From Filomicrobium insigne (GTDB taxonomy: Bacteria > Pseudomonadota > Alphaproteobacteria > Rhizobiales > Hyphomicrobiaceae), in the NCBI RefSeq assembly GCF_900104305.1, contig NZ_FNJC01000002.1:848012-912011 (forward strand): a DNA stretch of 64,000 bases, read 5' to 3'. The notes below the pieces were generated by a model that searched no databases, was not told where the DNA came from, and saw nothing but the letters and a program-made list of their open reading frames with translations. Each line of letters starts with the position of its first letter. Position 1 is the first letter of the stretch. This document shows, piece after piece, positions 8,615 through 17,187 of the stretch. The position numbers were made by a program, and so were the translations under genes.

Positions 8615-9019
8615 TTACTTGGAGACGTCGACAGCGTCCCACCCAACAACTTCTGTCAAAGACACCCCAAAACGCGATTCTTTATCATCGATCAAGACCA
8701 CTTCGCCACGCGCCACAACTCGGTCGTTGACCATTATATCGACCGCCTCACCGACCTTGCGATCGAGCGGAATGATAGAACCACGCCCCAGCTTGACCAA
8801 ATTGGATATCGGCATTTTCGTAGAGCCGAGCACGATCCTCACCGATACCGGAATGCGCATAACGACATCGAGATTACGCCCGGCCGTCAAAGGGTTTTCC
8901 TGTGCCTTCGCCCCCGCCACGCCCTGAAACGAGCGCGCGATCTCTTCACCGGTTTCAACCAACTCGGTGGCAAATTCCTCGATCGTAGCTTCAGTCTCAG
9001 AAGCGGTCTCGTTGGTCAT
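8615..9019 (-). CDS. fliN: Flagellar motor switch protein FliN
   Basis: FliN is part of the C ring that sets rotation direction and docks export cargo. The 134-residue protein has a variable acidic N-terminus and a C-terminal SpoA domain (about 55-130) with PVSVRIVLGSTKMPISNLVKL and the L-D-R-K-V-G-E-A-V-D-I pattern. A good ribosome site (GAGAGGATG) precedes ATG at 9019. fliM and fliG, often next to it in rhizobia, are absent from this window. Confidence 0.95.
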   Translation of the reverse strand: MTNETASETEATIEEFATELVETGEEIARSFQGVAGAKAQENPLTAGRNLDVVMRIPVSVRIVLGSTKMPISNLVKLGRGSIIPLDRKVGEAVDIMVNDRVVARGEVVLIDDKESRFGVSLTEVVGWDAVDVSK

Positions 9020-9107
9020 CTCATCCTCTCACTTTGGCCCGGCTGCGAAGGCCACGAATCGCGCAGCACCCGCGCCAACTCCATTAATCCAGTAACCTCG
9101 ATGACGG

Positions 9108-9986
9108 CTAGGCCGCTTCCGCGGTAACCGTCACACCCGCCGCCATCGTCTCCTGCTCGACCTCATCGATCGTAGGACGATCGCTAGACGAAATAGTTTT
9201 ACGTCCATGTTCGATAGCCACCTGCGGAATGGCGCCATTCATAAACGCGAGCAAGGTCTGCTTGATAACAACATACAGTCGGAGTTTTTTATCACGCACG
9301 GTCTTCATCTGCGTCGCTATCGGAGAAACGATGGCATAAGAGAAGAAGATGCCGGCAAACGTACCAACGAGAGCCGCACCGATCAGGTGACCGAGAACTT
9401 CCGTTGACTGGTCCAAGGCTCCCATCGCCTTGATGACCCCCAACACGGCGGCGACGATTCCCAAGGCCGGCAACGCCTCCGACAGCGTAACAAGAGAATA
9501 ATACGCTTTAAGTTTGTCGGCCCGCAGCGTCTGAATTTCTTCGTCCATCAACGCTTCAATTTCATGCGTCCGCGCATTTCCCATAATGATGAGGCGAAAA
9601 TAATCGCAAATAAACGTCACGACTTCTGTATTAGCCAGGAGTTTGGGAAACGCTTGGAATATTCTCGACTCGCCAGGATTGTCGATATGTGCCTCGACTT
9701 CCGTGCGCGATTTGCTGCGCAGCTCGCGCATAAGCGAGAACAATACACTCAGAACGTCCAGATAATCGCGCTGCTTGGGTGATGCGTTGGCGAAGGCTTC
9801 CATGAGGCCCTTACCCGCATCTTTGATCGTTTTCATAGGGTTAGCGACGATGAACGTCCCCAACGCCGAACCGCAGATGATAACATATTCCCATGGCTGC
9901 CAGATGACCGCGACATGGCCTCCCATGGCCATGAAGCCACCTAGGATGCACCCTAGCGTAACGATCAAACCAATGACGATTGTCAA
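9108..9986 (-). CDS. motA: Flagellar stator protein MotA
   Basis: MotA forms, with MotB, the proton channel stator. The 292 residues match the rhizobial form: an N-terminal helix ([20 protein letters not shown]), a second helix pair, a large cytoplasmic loop (about 65-165) and two later helices with [19 protein letters not shown]. The start is TTG at 9986, with AGGGGGA about nine bases upstream. The N-terminus aligns with family members, so this start is credible. motB is not in the window. Confidence 0.96.
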   Translation of the reverse strand: MTIVIGLIVTLGCILGGFMAMGGHVAVIWQPWEYVIICGSALGTFIVANPMKTIKDAGKGLMEAFANASPKQRDYLDVLSVLFSLMRELRSKSRTEVEAHIDNPGESRIFQAFPKLLANTEVVTFICDYFRLIIMGNARTHEIEALMDEEIQTLRADKLKAYYSLVTLSEALPALGIVAAVLGVIKAMGALDQSTEVLGHLIGAALVGTFAGIFFSYAIVSPIATQMKTVRDKKLRLYVVIKQTLLAFMNGAIPQVAIEHGRKTISSSDRPTIDEVEQETMAAGVTVTAEAA

Positions 9987-10306
9987 CGACAGTGTCCCCC
10001 TTATGCAGCGCGAGAACTATGAGTAAATGTCGTTGCTTGCGCGAAGCTTTTTGCCGGATTTCCACCTAACGCTGCAAAGTGATTCGTTAATAAATTCCGA
10101 ATGGACGGGTTTGAGACAAAGGTTTTACTGAAAATCAGTAAGCGTCCCATAATTCTTGCAGAGGGTAATTACCTTGCGGGGCAAGATTTCACTTCTTGGA
10201 TCAACGCTCATCACGATCCGGTAGCCGCAACGGCATCAGGTCCAGGAAAGCGTGATCTGCCACCTCTAAGACTGATCGGCCTGGAAACGGGGTTAAGGAT
10301 TTCGTG
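9987..10306. other. Intergenic region between divergent motA and DUF1217 operons
   Basis: This 320-base region separates minus-strand motA from the plus-strand flagellar operon and should hold both promoters. A short palindrome CTTGC-GGG-GCAAG lies at 10173-10185. A 68-codon open frame (10101-10307) ends in TGATG overlapping the next start, but its third-position G+C is about 46 percent, well below the neighbouring genes, so it is not called. No classical sigma-54 site was seen. Confidence 0.5.
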
Positions 10307-11737
10307 ATGCTGACAACTATGGCGGAATATCAACGTCTGACACAGGACCTCGATAGGACCCTGAAAATGACGGCCTCAGATCCGGTCATAGCTCGTGAAA
10401 CAGAATATTATCTGTCACGCATTTCCGAGATCTCCACCGTAGACGAATTCGTCGATGACACGCGCGTTTTCAACTATGCCATGAAGGCGTTCGGGCTCGA
10501 GGAAATGAGCTACGCCAAGGCTTTCATGCGCAAGGTCCTCACGGAGGGCATCGACAATCCGGACGCCTTCTCAAACAAGCTGGTCGACAAGCGCTATAGA
10601 GCCTTTGCCGAGGCCTTCAACTTCCAGAAGCTTGGCGCTGCTGCGACACAAATCGTCGCGCAGGAAACCACAACCGATTACTACACACGCCAGATGTTGG
10701 AAGAGGACTCGATGGAGTCCAACTATTATCTCGCCAGTATCCAATCCATCACGACCATCGATGAGTTTATCGGCAATACCCGCGTCTACAGCTACGCCAT
10801 GAAAGCTTTCGGCCTCGAAGATATGATCGAGGACGCAGATTTCATGCGCACGGTGCTTACCGAGGGTATCCACAACCCGAACGCGTTCGCAAACCAGCTC
10901 GCTGACTCGCGTTTCAGAAAGTTCGCCGCAGTTTTCAATTTCGAGAGCAACGGAGAGGCAACCACTTCGTTTTCGGCAACCCAACAGGGCACCGTCGACA
11001 AATACATGCTCACGATGGGCAGCAAACAGGAAGCCGATACGGACTACTATTTGTCCACGATTGCCGACATCAAGTCCATCGGCGAGTTCATGGAAAACAC
11101 CGAGGTCTTCAACTACGCACTGAAAGCCTTCTTCCTCGAAGACTTCGCCGATGACACGGACTTTATCCGTAAGATTCTGGAAGATGGTCTCGACAGTGTT
11201 GGAGGTATCATCGAGCAACTTGAAGCCCTCGATCAAAAGAGCTTGGCGACTTTTGCCAATGCCTTCAACTTCAGAGAACGGGGCGAGGACGCCACCACAT
11301 ACTCGCTGACACAGCAAGGCACTGTCGACCGCTACATACGCGAGACGCTAGAGGTCAGCGCCGGGGAAGAAAACCAAGGCGTCCGGCTGGCGCTATACTT
11401 CGAACGCAAAGCGCCGTCGATTACCAGCGCCTATACCATTCTCGCGGATAAGGCCCTTACAAAATTCGTACAGGTCGCATTGGGAATTCCGGCCAGCGCA
11501 TCCTCGCAGGATATCGACAAGCAAGCGGCCATGATCGAAAAGCGGCTCGATCTTGCCGACCTGCAGGATCCTGAAAAGCTCGACAAGCTAGTTCGGCGCT
11601 TCACCATGCTTTGGGAACTCGAAAACCCGACACAATCTGCGCCCGTACCAAACGTGCTGATCGGGCAGCCTCTTCAAGCCAGTTTCAGCTCTGATCTGCT
11701 CGCTAGTCTGCAAAATCTCAAACTCGGAGGATTCTAA
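10307..11737 (+). CDS. DUF1217 flagellar-associated repeat protein
   Basis: This belongs to the DUF1217 family found in rhizobial flagellar clusters, whose exact role is not settled. The 476-residue protein has three clear tandem repeats of about 105 residues. Each has the pattern Y-Y-L-S/A-x-I near its start, then D-E-F-x-x-x-T-x-V-F/Y-x-Y-A-M/L-K-A-F, then F-M/I-R-x-V/I-L-x-x-G and F-A-x-x-F-N-F at its end. A fourth, degenerate copy is at the C-terminus. ATG at 10307 has AAGGA seven bases upstream. It is followed three bases later by flgF and then fliI, so it is co-expressed with rod and export genes. Confidence 0.88.
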   Translation: MLTTMAEYQRLTQDLDRTLKMTASDPVIARETEYYLSRISEISTVDEFVDDTRVFNYAMKAFGLEEMSYAKAFMRKVLTEGIDNPDAFSNKLVDKRYRAFAEAFNFQKLGAAATQIVAQETTTDYYTRQMLEEDSMESNYYLASIQSITTIDEFIGNTRVYSYAMKAFGLEDMIEDADFMRTVLTEGIHNPNAFANQLADSRFRKFAAVFNFESNGEATTSFSATQQGTVDKYMLTMGSKQEADTDYYLSTIADIKSIGEFMENTEVFNYALKAFFLEDFADDTDFIRKILEDGLDSVGGIIEQLEALDQKSLATFANAFNFRERGEDATTYSLTQQGTVDRYIRETLEVSAGEENQGVRLALYFERKAPSITSAYTILADKALTKFVQVALGIPASASSQDIDKQAAMIEKRLDLADLQDPEKLDKLVRRFTMLWELENPTQSAPVPNVLIGQPLQASFSSDLLASLQNLKLGGF

Positions 11738-11740
11738 CCT

Positions 11741-12466
11741 ATGGAGGCAGGGCTTTACGTAGCGTTGTCCGGCCAGCTCGCCTTGCAACGGCGGCTGGAA
11801 ACACTTGCTCACAATGTGGCCAACTCTTCGACGCCCGGCTTTCGCGCTGAAGAAATCAAATTTGAAGCGCTGCTTTCAAAGGTCAGTACCGGTACGGACT
11901 TTGCCTCAACAGGAGATAACTACATCTCCCGTCGTCCCGGAGCGGTCGAACGCACGGACAACGCTCTGGATGTCGCAATTGACGGTAATGCCTGGATGGC
12001 ATTCCAAGTACCGGGAGGCATGGCATATACGCGCGATGGTCGCCTCACAATGACCGAAGCCGGCGACCTGCAAACCGTATCAGGCTATCCCATTCTCGAT
12101 GTAGGTGGCGCGCCCATTCAGCTGGATCCCGCAGGCGGCGCTCCCAAAATCGCACATGATGGAATGATAACGCAGAACGGCGTCCAGCTTGGTGCGATTG
12201 GCCTGTTCACGATCCCTCCAGACACCAAGCTCAATCGCTACGACAATAGCGGCGTCACCGTCGAGGGACCTGTTGAACCCGCGCTCGACTTTAATTCCGT
12301 TGGCGTTCGACAGGGTTATCTTGAACGCTCCAACGTGAATCCCGTCGTCGAGATTACGCAACTGATCGCCGTCTCCCGCGCCTTCGAGTCATTGCAAAAC
12401 TCAGTAGATCAAACCGACGCGACCTTCCGGAAAGCCATCGACACCTTAGGCGAGCCAAGCCGATAG
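11741..12466 (+). CDS. flgF: Flagellar proximal rod protein FlgF
   Basis: FlgF is a rod protein of the FlgG family. The 241 residues begin MEAGLYVALSGQLALQRRLE and contain NVANSSTPGFRAEEIKFE. The C-terminal helix is NVNPVVEITQLIAVSRAFES. The short length and its position between the DUF1217 gene and fliI distinguish it from flgG at 4702-5490. GGAGGA lies about nine bases before the start. Confidence 0.95.
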   Translation: MEAGLYVALSGQLALQRRLETLAHNVANSSTPGFRAEEIKFEALLSKVSTGTDFASTGDNYISRRPGAVERTDNALDVAIDGNAWMAFQVPGGMAYTRDGRLTMTEAGDLQTVSGYPILDVGGAPIQLDPAGGAPKIAHDGMITQNGVQLGAIGLFTIPPDTKLNRYDNSGVTVEGPVEPALDFNSVGVRQGYLERSNVNPVVEITQLIAVSRAFESLQNSVDQTDATFRKAIDTLGEPSR

Positions 12467-12475
12467 TCCGAATAA

Positions 12476-13906
12476 ATGGTCTCAGAAGGCATTCAAACAT
12501 CACAGACAGCTCCGATTGAAATGACGCACGACACCTCGCCGTCCAGCGCTCAACCGAACGTCCTGCAACGTCTTGCTGACGCACTGTCTGACACCATGGA
12601 CAGCCAAGCTCCCTATCGGATCGGCGGCATCATCTCCGAAGTGATGCCGACTCATTTTCGCGTCGAAGGGATGTCACGCTTTCTGAAGATCGGCGACTGC
12701 GTTGAAATCGATGCGCCATATGGTGAGGAGATCGGCGAGATCGTGCGTGTCGACGCGCGATCAGCAAGCGTAAAATCTCTCCAGCAAAAAATTTCGACCC
12801 GAATAGGTGACGCTGCGTGGAAACGCGGGCCATTGACGATACGCCCGGCCCCCTCCTGGAAAGGTCGTGTTGTCGATGCCCTCGGATGTGCCATCGACAA
12901 CGGTCCCACTCTGGAGCAAGGACCGCGCAGCATCCCATTGGACCGTGCGCCTCCCCGTCCACTCCACCGTCAACGCATTGATTCGCCGTTAAAAACCGGA
13001 ATCCGTGTGATTGATCTGTTCACACCGCTCTGCGCCGGCCAACGCATCGGAATTTTCTCGGGCTCAGGTGTTGGAAAATCATCTCTTCTGACAATGCTCG
13101 CCCGATCTACGGAATTCGACACAGTCGTTGTCGCATTGGTCGGAGAACGTGGCCGCGAAGTGCGCGAATTCTTGGAAACAGCAGTCGCAAAAAACCGGCA
13201 GAATACCGTTGCCGTCGTCTCGACTAGCGACGAAAGCTCGATGAAACGGCGCCTAGCTCCCAAAACGGCAATGACTATCGCCGAATACTTTCGGGATGCC
13301 GGCGACAACGTACTTTTAATTGTAGATTCAATAACACGTTTCGCCCACGCTGCACGTGACGTCGGCCTGGCGTCAGGTGAACCTCCCATCGCACGCGGCT
13401 ACACGCCAAGCGTCTTCTCCGAACTTCCCAATCTGCTCGAACGCGCTGGTGCAGGAGAAGAAGGCTCAGGCTCTATCACGGGCGTATTTTCCGTTCTCGT
13501 CGATGGGGACGACCACAACGATCCGATCGCAGACTCCATCCGCGGAACCATCGATGGCCACATCGTTCTCGAACGCTCCATCGCCCAGCAAGGGCGCTTT
13601 CCCGCCGTCGATGTACTGAGTTCAGTCTCTCGACTGGCCGAGAAAGCCTGGACACCCGAACAACGTACGCTCATCCCCAAGCTCCGGGGCCTAATCGCGC
13701 GCTTTGAAGAAACGCGCGAAATTCGCGCTATCGCCGGACATCGCAAAGGCGAAGACGCGGAATTGGATCAAGCTGTCGAACTGGTACCCAGGGTGCTTGA
13801 AGCACTCCAGCAAACCCCCGATGATCAAGCGAGCTCAGACGCGTTCCAAGAACTGGCAAACGCGTTGACCCCCAAGCGTCCGGAAGCCCCCCCAAAAGCC
13901 AGATAA
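12476..13906 (+). CDS. fliI: Flagellum-specific ATPase FliI
   Basis: FliI is the ATPase of the flagellar export apparatus, related to F1-ATPase beta. The 476-residue protein has an N-terminal beta-barrel region, a Walker A motif (SGSGVGKSS, about residue 197-205), the VALVGERGREVREF motif, Walker B (LLIVDSITRFAHAARDV) and the RGYTPSVFSELPNLLERAG segment. The start has no obvious ribosome site; ATG at 12521 is an alternative. It is the last gene of its plus-strand operon. Confidence 0.97.
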   Translation: MVSEGIQTSQTAPIEMTHDTSPSSAQPNVLQRLADALSDTMDSQAPYRIGGIISEVMPTHFRVEGMSRFLKIGDCVEIDAPYGEEIGEIVRVDARSASVKSLQQKISTRIGDAAWKRGPLTIRPAPSWKGRVVDALGCAIDNGPTLEQGPRSIPLDRAPPRPLHRQRIDSPLKTGIRVIDLFTPLCAGQRIGIFSGSGVGKSSLLTMLARSTEFDTVVVALVGERGREVREFLETAVAKNRQNTVAVVSTSDESSMKRRLAPKTAMTIAEYFRDAGDNVLLIVDSITRFAHAARDVGLASGEPPIARGYTPSVFSELPNLLERAGAGEEGSGSITGVFSVLVDGDDHNDPIADSIRGTIDGHIVLERSIAQQGRFPAVDVLSSVSRLAEKAWTPEQRTLIPKLRGLIARFEETREIRAIAGHRKGEDAELDQAVELVPRVLEALQQTPDDQASSDAFQELANALTPKRPEAPPKAR

Positions 13907-13918
13907 GTTCTCGTTTAG

Positions 13919-13939
13919 AAAAATCGCCGAAACGTCGGC
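13919..13939 (-). terminator. Intrinsic terminator of the GntR gene
   Basis: On the minus strand a GC-rich stem GCCGA-CGTT-TCGGC is followed after two bases by TTTTT. It lies between the convergent ends of fliI and the GntR-family gene and fits a minus-strand terminator. The stem is only five pairs, so strength is uncertain. Confidence 0.5.
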
Positions 13940-13952
13940 ATTGTGAGCACAC

Positions 13953-14702
13953 TCAGCTCAACTCGATACGATACTCAGTCCTCATCGGCACAGCATAACG
14001 GACGCAAACGTCGATCGGGCCTCCATCTGCGTCGAATGAAACTCTCTTGGCCAGAAGTGCGGGTGTACCAATCGGTAGACCCAGCTTAACGGCCATGTCT
14101 TCCGGAAGTGCGACGGCGGTAAGCGCTTCTTTAAGCCGCGTTACGACCAATCCATTGTCATTGCGATAAGTGGTGACCCCTTCAGGTCGAACAGCCAGTT
14201 CGTCGGCAAGCCCAGGAACAAGCCGCTCCGGGACGACAATATTGTCGTGAATCACCAAAACGCCTTCCGACCTACGCACTGCCGCAATCTCAACGACACT
14301 TTCTTCCTCATCGAGAATGAGCAGCTTCGCCTCTTCTGTTGTCGCCCCGCGCGATGATACGCATTGAACCGCGATATCTTGTGGCATCACATGCTCCCCT
14401 TCATCAAAGAAAGGATTGAGCCGTTGAGCCGATGCGGCTTCTGGGTTGGTTACAAAAGTTCCCCGACCTTGGCGCCGACAGATCCAACCGATAGCTTCGA
14501 CTTGTTCGAGCGCTTTGCGCATGGTCCCGACGCTAACGCCGTACTCACGTGCAAGCTCTCCTTCATTGGGAAGGGCTTGTCCCTCGACCCATCCACGCGA
14601 ACGGATTCGCTCGCGTAAAAGATCGCCGATCTGCAAATAGAGTGGCCCCGCATACGGTCGCGACGTAGCCGGCAACCGCGGATCGTCACGCCTGATCTTC
14701 AT
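13953..14702 (-). CDS. GntR/HutC-family transcriptional regulator
   Basis: A 249-residue repressor-type regulator. Residues about 18-90 form the winged helix-turn-helix (PLYLQIGDLLRERI, then LAREYGVSVGTMRKALEQVE and RRQGRGTFV). Residues about 105-245 form a UTRA ligand-binding domain of the HutC subfamily. The ligand cannot be told from the sequence. It interrupts the flagellar cluster between fliI and the second long operon and has a 599-base non-coding stretch upstream, so it may act on a distant target. Confidence 0.9.
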   Translation of the reverse strand: MKIRRDDPRLPATSRPYAGPLYLQIGDLLRERIRSRGWVEGQALPNEGELAREYGVSVGTMRKALEQVEAIGWICRRQGRGTFVTNPEAASAQRLNPFFDEGEHVMPQDIAVQCVSSRGATTEEAKLLILDEEESVVEIAAVRRSEGVLVIHDNIVVPERLVPGLADELAVRPEGVTTYRNDNGLVVTRLKEALTAVALPEDMAVKLGLPIGTPALLAKRVSFDADGGPIDVCVRYAVPMRTEYRIELS

Positions 14703-15301
14703 TCAGGTTCTCCTCAAAACAAATCGAGCCGAATCGTTCAGCGCCAGCAATAACTGACGTCGGCCTATTGCATCGATTTCAGCGTGTCATTCTACGCTCG
14801 GAGTAATCCCAAAGCGCCCCGCACGTCTCGCAGTGGAATGCCCCATACACTAAACTTTTCGTTGCATTCAACCCCATTCTCAGCCGCCCATCCCGCGTCA
14901 CAAGGACCCGGAAATTCGTTCGGACGAACACTGAGGTTTCGCAAACACATCAAATATCTATTGAAATTCACGCATTCATCACAAGACCCGCTCATCTAAT
15001 CATATATTTCCCGAAATACAACCATAGATTGCATATTGCACATCAAAGAACCGGTCCGTACACGTACGTATAGAGCGATGCATTCATAAATTTTGATGTA
15101 TTTCCAATCGGCTGGCGTGCAGCATTCATTAACGATTTAGATACGAGAATAGTCGCAGGACGTGAATGATCGCCGCCAACGGCAACGAAGGGTAACAATC
15201 CTTCGCCAAAGTGTGGATGTCGATATGAAACCACCGCCCAGACCGCCGGTGCGCGGACCCGCGAACACGGTCAGGGCCGCAAACCGTTCTGAGCAGTTGT
15301 T
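14703..15301. other. Non-coding stretch between GntR and J-domain-like genes
   Basis: This 599-base region lies between divergent genes. I see no tRNA, terminator or strong repeat. A GTAC-AC-GTAC palindrome is at about 15058-15067. A cysteine-containing minus-strand frame (14792-14995, 67 codons) is possible but unsupported. The region most likely holds the promoters of the two flanking genes. Confidence 0.4.
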
Positions 15302-15811
15302 ATGAATCGGTCTCGCTTTGAACAAATGATTGATGCCGGATTGGCGCATCGCGAACCCACGCGATCACGCAACGACACAGATTTGTCGCGCGCATTCCGT
15401 CCGGCAACGAAACAAGCCAACAAGTCCGACTTCTTGCAGATGCGTCAGGAAAATGAACCCGGCGGTTCGCTCCATAAACCACACCTGTCGGCCCACGACC
15501 TCCGCAAAGCTTACCGCGACTGGCAAATGGTTTTTGCAGATTTTGACGAAGACCTGGAACCTCACGAAGCAGATACAGAGCCGGGCACACCCGAACAACA
15601 ACAGCAAATTCCGGATCTTCCCGAACTTCTGAACCAGTTGGCGAACCACAAACAAATGACCCGTTCGCAACTGCAGACGTTACGTCGACAGCTCGCGCGC
15701 CACATTCATCCCGATATCGTCTCAGAAGACCACCGCCAATCTGCGACGGCCGAAATGGCAAAGCTCAACGCGCTGCTGGACGCCGCCCTACGAGCTCACG
15801 GCCGTCAATAA
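15302..15811 (+). CDS. J-domain-like protein with C-terminal HPD
   Basis: The 169-residue protein is not a standard DnaJ. Its N-terminal two thirds are polar and probably disordered (rich in Q, E, P, with a QQQQ run). Its C-terminal 50 residues (LRRQLARHIHPDIVSEDH, then M-A-K-L-N-A-L-L-D-A-A) resemble helices II and III of a J-domain, with the HPD triad that activates Hsp70 at about residue 138. Helix I is not obvious. It could be a co-chaperone adaptor for DnaK. No clear ribosome site is seen at ATG 15302. Confidence 0.6.
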   Translation: MNRSRFEQMIDAGLAHREPTRSRNDTDLSRAFRPATKQANKSDFLQMRQENEPGGSLHKPHLSAHDLRKAYRDWQMVFADFDEDLEPHEADTEPGTPEQQQQIPDLPELLNQLANHKQMTRSQLQTLRRQLARHIHPDIVSEDHRQSATAEMAKLNALLDAALRAHGRQ

Positions 15812-15842
15812 TCTGACACACCCACCTGCAGTGAGGCGACTG

Positions 15843-16196
15843 TCAGCGCCGGAAACTCATGACCAAACAGCAGGGACATTTCCAATCCGTGCCAGGCGGG
15901 CGCTCCGGATGCAGAAAGTTTCCGGGCGGCTGAAACGCATGAAAAAGTTCGCATTCTTTTTCGAACGCCTCTTTGGGTGTCCCAAAGCAAAGATGCTTGA
16001 AGTATGGCTCAGCACCAATCTTGTTGCGTAGCTGGGCCCGCAGGTCGCTATCGGAGCGCCCCACGTGTTGAACAACAAAACGGCCGAGATGATCGACATG
16101 ACCTATGGCGAAAGTGCCTGCCGTTTTGGCACCAATCGCAGAGTCGATCTCATCGACAGTAAGCCTAAAGGGTCCCTCTAGCCGAGTTTCCGTCAT
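15843..16196 (-). CDS. Small GIY-YIG-like protein with C-terminal CPCC
   Basis: A 117-residue protein. Residues about 12-45 read LTVDEIDSAI, then F-A-I-G-H-V and V-V-Q-H-V-G-R-S-D-S-D-L-R-A-Q-L, which resembles the beta-strand and arginine-containing core of the GIY-YIG nuclease fold. The C-terminus has a CPCC pair that could bind metal. The start at ATG 16196 is supported by GGGGGAG just upstream. It is the last minus-strand gene after the flagellar operon. Catalytic residues are incomplete by eye, so nuclease activity is not claimed. Confidence 0.6.
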   Translation of the reverse strand: MTETRLEGPFRLTVDEIDSAIGAKTAGTFAIGHVDHLGRFVVQHVGRSDSDLRAQLRNKIGAEPYFKHLCFGTPKEAFEKECELFHAFQPPGNFLHPERPPGTDWKCPCCLVMSFRR

Positions 16197-16311
16197 TTCT
16201 CTCCCCCGCAAGGTCTGACCGACTGATTCAAATAGGACAACAAGGTTATGCAGCCGTCACGCAGCAAAAAGACGTCGCTTTGAAAAGCTGGGCCATTCAC
16301 AGCCCGACACC

Positions 16312-16776
16312 TCAACCCGCGCTTTGACAACGCACCTGCTCCTTCGAAACGAAATTTAGGCTTTCGACCATGACCTCAACGACAACCTCTTGCGCCACAC
16401 GCTTGTTAACGTTCTGAGCAATGGTTTTTGTCAAAGCATCGAGGTCCCTTTTCGAGTTGCTCAAAAAGTCGAAATTACTGTTCGCGTAAATCGCTTTGAA
16501 GGCCTCATCGACAAATATCACCTTCGCCGGCACCGTCATTTTGGCAAGCAAATTGGCTGGCGACGTGAAGACAAACTGCGCGATTGCGTATCCCTCAATG
16601 ACACCGGCCTTGATGATAGGCACGCTGATTGAAGCCGGTTTTACATAGTCCAGCCCCCCGAAATACGTCACCTCGGATGTCGTCGGCACAGGCTGTGCAG
16701 ACCAGGAATGGGCAAAGTAGCTGGCCCCCAACGTGATGGCACAAACCCAGACCCCGGCAAGAAGCAACTTGATCAT
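16312..16776 (-). CDS. Unknown single-span membrane protein at end of flagellar operon
   Basis: I do not recognise a named family. The 154-residue protein has an N-terminal hydrophobic segment (about residues 3-22) that could be a membrane anchor or signal peptide. A beta-rich middle and a C-terminal alpha/beta stretch with N-V-N-K-R-V-A-Q-E-V-V-V-E-V-M-V-E follow. It loosely resembles FliL in layout, with a late K-R-V-A-Q-E region. AAGGAG lies five bases before the ATG, and it starts nine bases after the flgN-like gene, so it is in the flagellar operon. A periplasmic flagellar role is inferred from position only. Confidence 0.72.
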   Translation of the reverse strand: MIKLLLAGVWVCAITLGASYFAHSWSAQPVPTTSEVTYFGGLDYVKPASISVPIIKAGVIEGYAIAQFVFTSPANLLAKMTVPAKVIFVDEAFKAIYANSNFDFLSNSKRDLDALTKTIAQNVNKRVAQEVVVEVMVESLNFVSKEQVRCQSAG

Positions 16777-16785
16777 GTGCGCTCC

Positions 16786-17187
16786 TTACCGAGCGATCCG
16801 GGTGCTATATGTGCCGTCGGACTCGGCCTGCTGCATAGCCGTTGCAATGATTTCCGTTATCTCCTGAACCGACGCAAGATGAATACCGAGCGTTGACCGG
16901 TTCTTTTCATAAGAGCGGCGCAATCGCGTGAGTTCGTCATCAAGCCCAATCACGCTTGAAGTGTTTTCATGTGCGGCTAATGCACGGCTGAGATCGAGCA
17001 GCGACCGGCTCTTCTGGTCAATAAAATATCCCAGATTGCTGACGTCATTTTTCTCAAGCTGCTGCGTTTCCTCGTCGAGGAGATCAGCCAGCCGGCTTAC
17101 GACCGCTACGATAGGTGCGGAAGCCCCTTTCAGTTTGTCTGCCGCAACAGCAGCAACTGTCGTTTTGGATTGAGTCGCCATGACCAT
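16786..17187 (-). CDS. flgN: FlgN-like flagellar export chaperone
   Basis: A 133-residue all-helical protein (LADLLDEETQQLEKNDVSNL, then F-I-D-Q-K-S-R-S-L-L-D-L-S) of the FlgN type, which binds hook-associated proteins FlgK and FlgL before export. The length and heptad pattern fit. It starts immediately after the stop of the flgJ-like gene. Rhizobial FlgN proteins are weakly conserved, so the assignment leans partly on the operon. Confidence 0.75.
   Translation of the reverse strand: MVMATQSKTTVAAVAADKLKGASAPIVAVVSRLADLLDEETQQLEKNDVSNLGYFIDQKSRSLLDLSRALAAHENTSSVIGLDDELTRLRRSYEKNRSTLGIHLASVQEITEIIATAMQQAESDGTYSTRIAR

Noticed and set aside
9987..10100. Shared CGCTGCAAA words in the motA and flgB upstream regions
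   Set aside because: A nine-base match between two regions of this size is expected by chance about half of the time.
14792..14995. A 67-codon minus-strand frame with five cysteines in the gap after the GntR gene
   Set aside because: No clear ribosome site, no recognised family, and an overlapping frame of equal length on the other strand; chance is the simpler reading.
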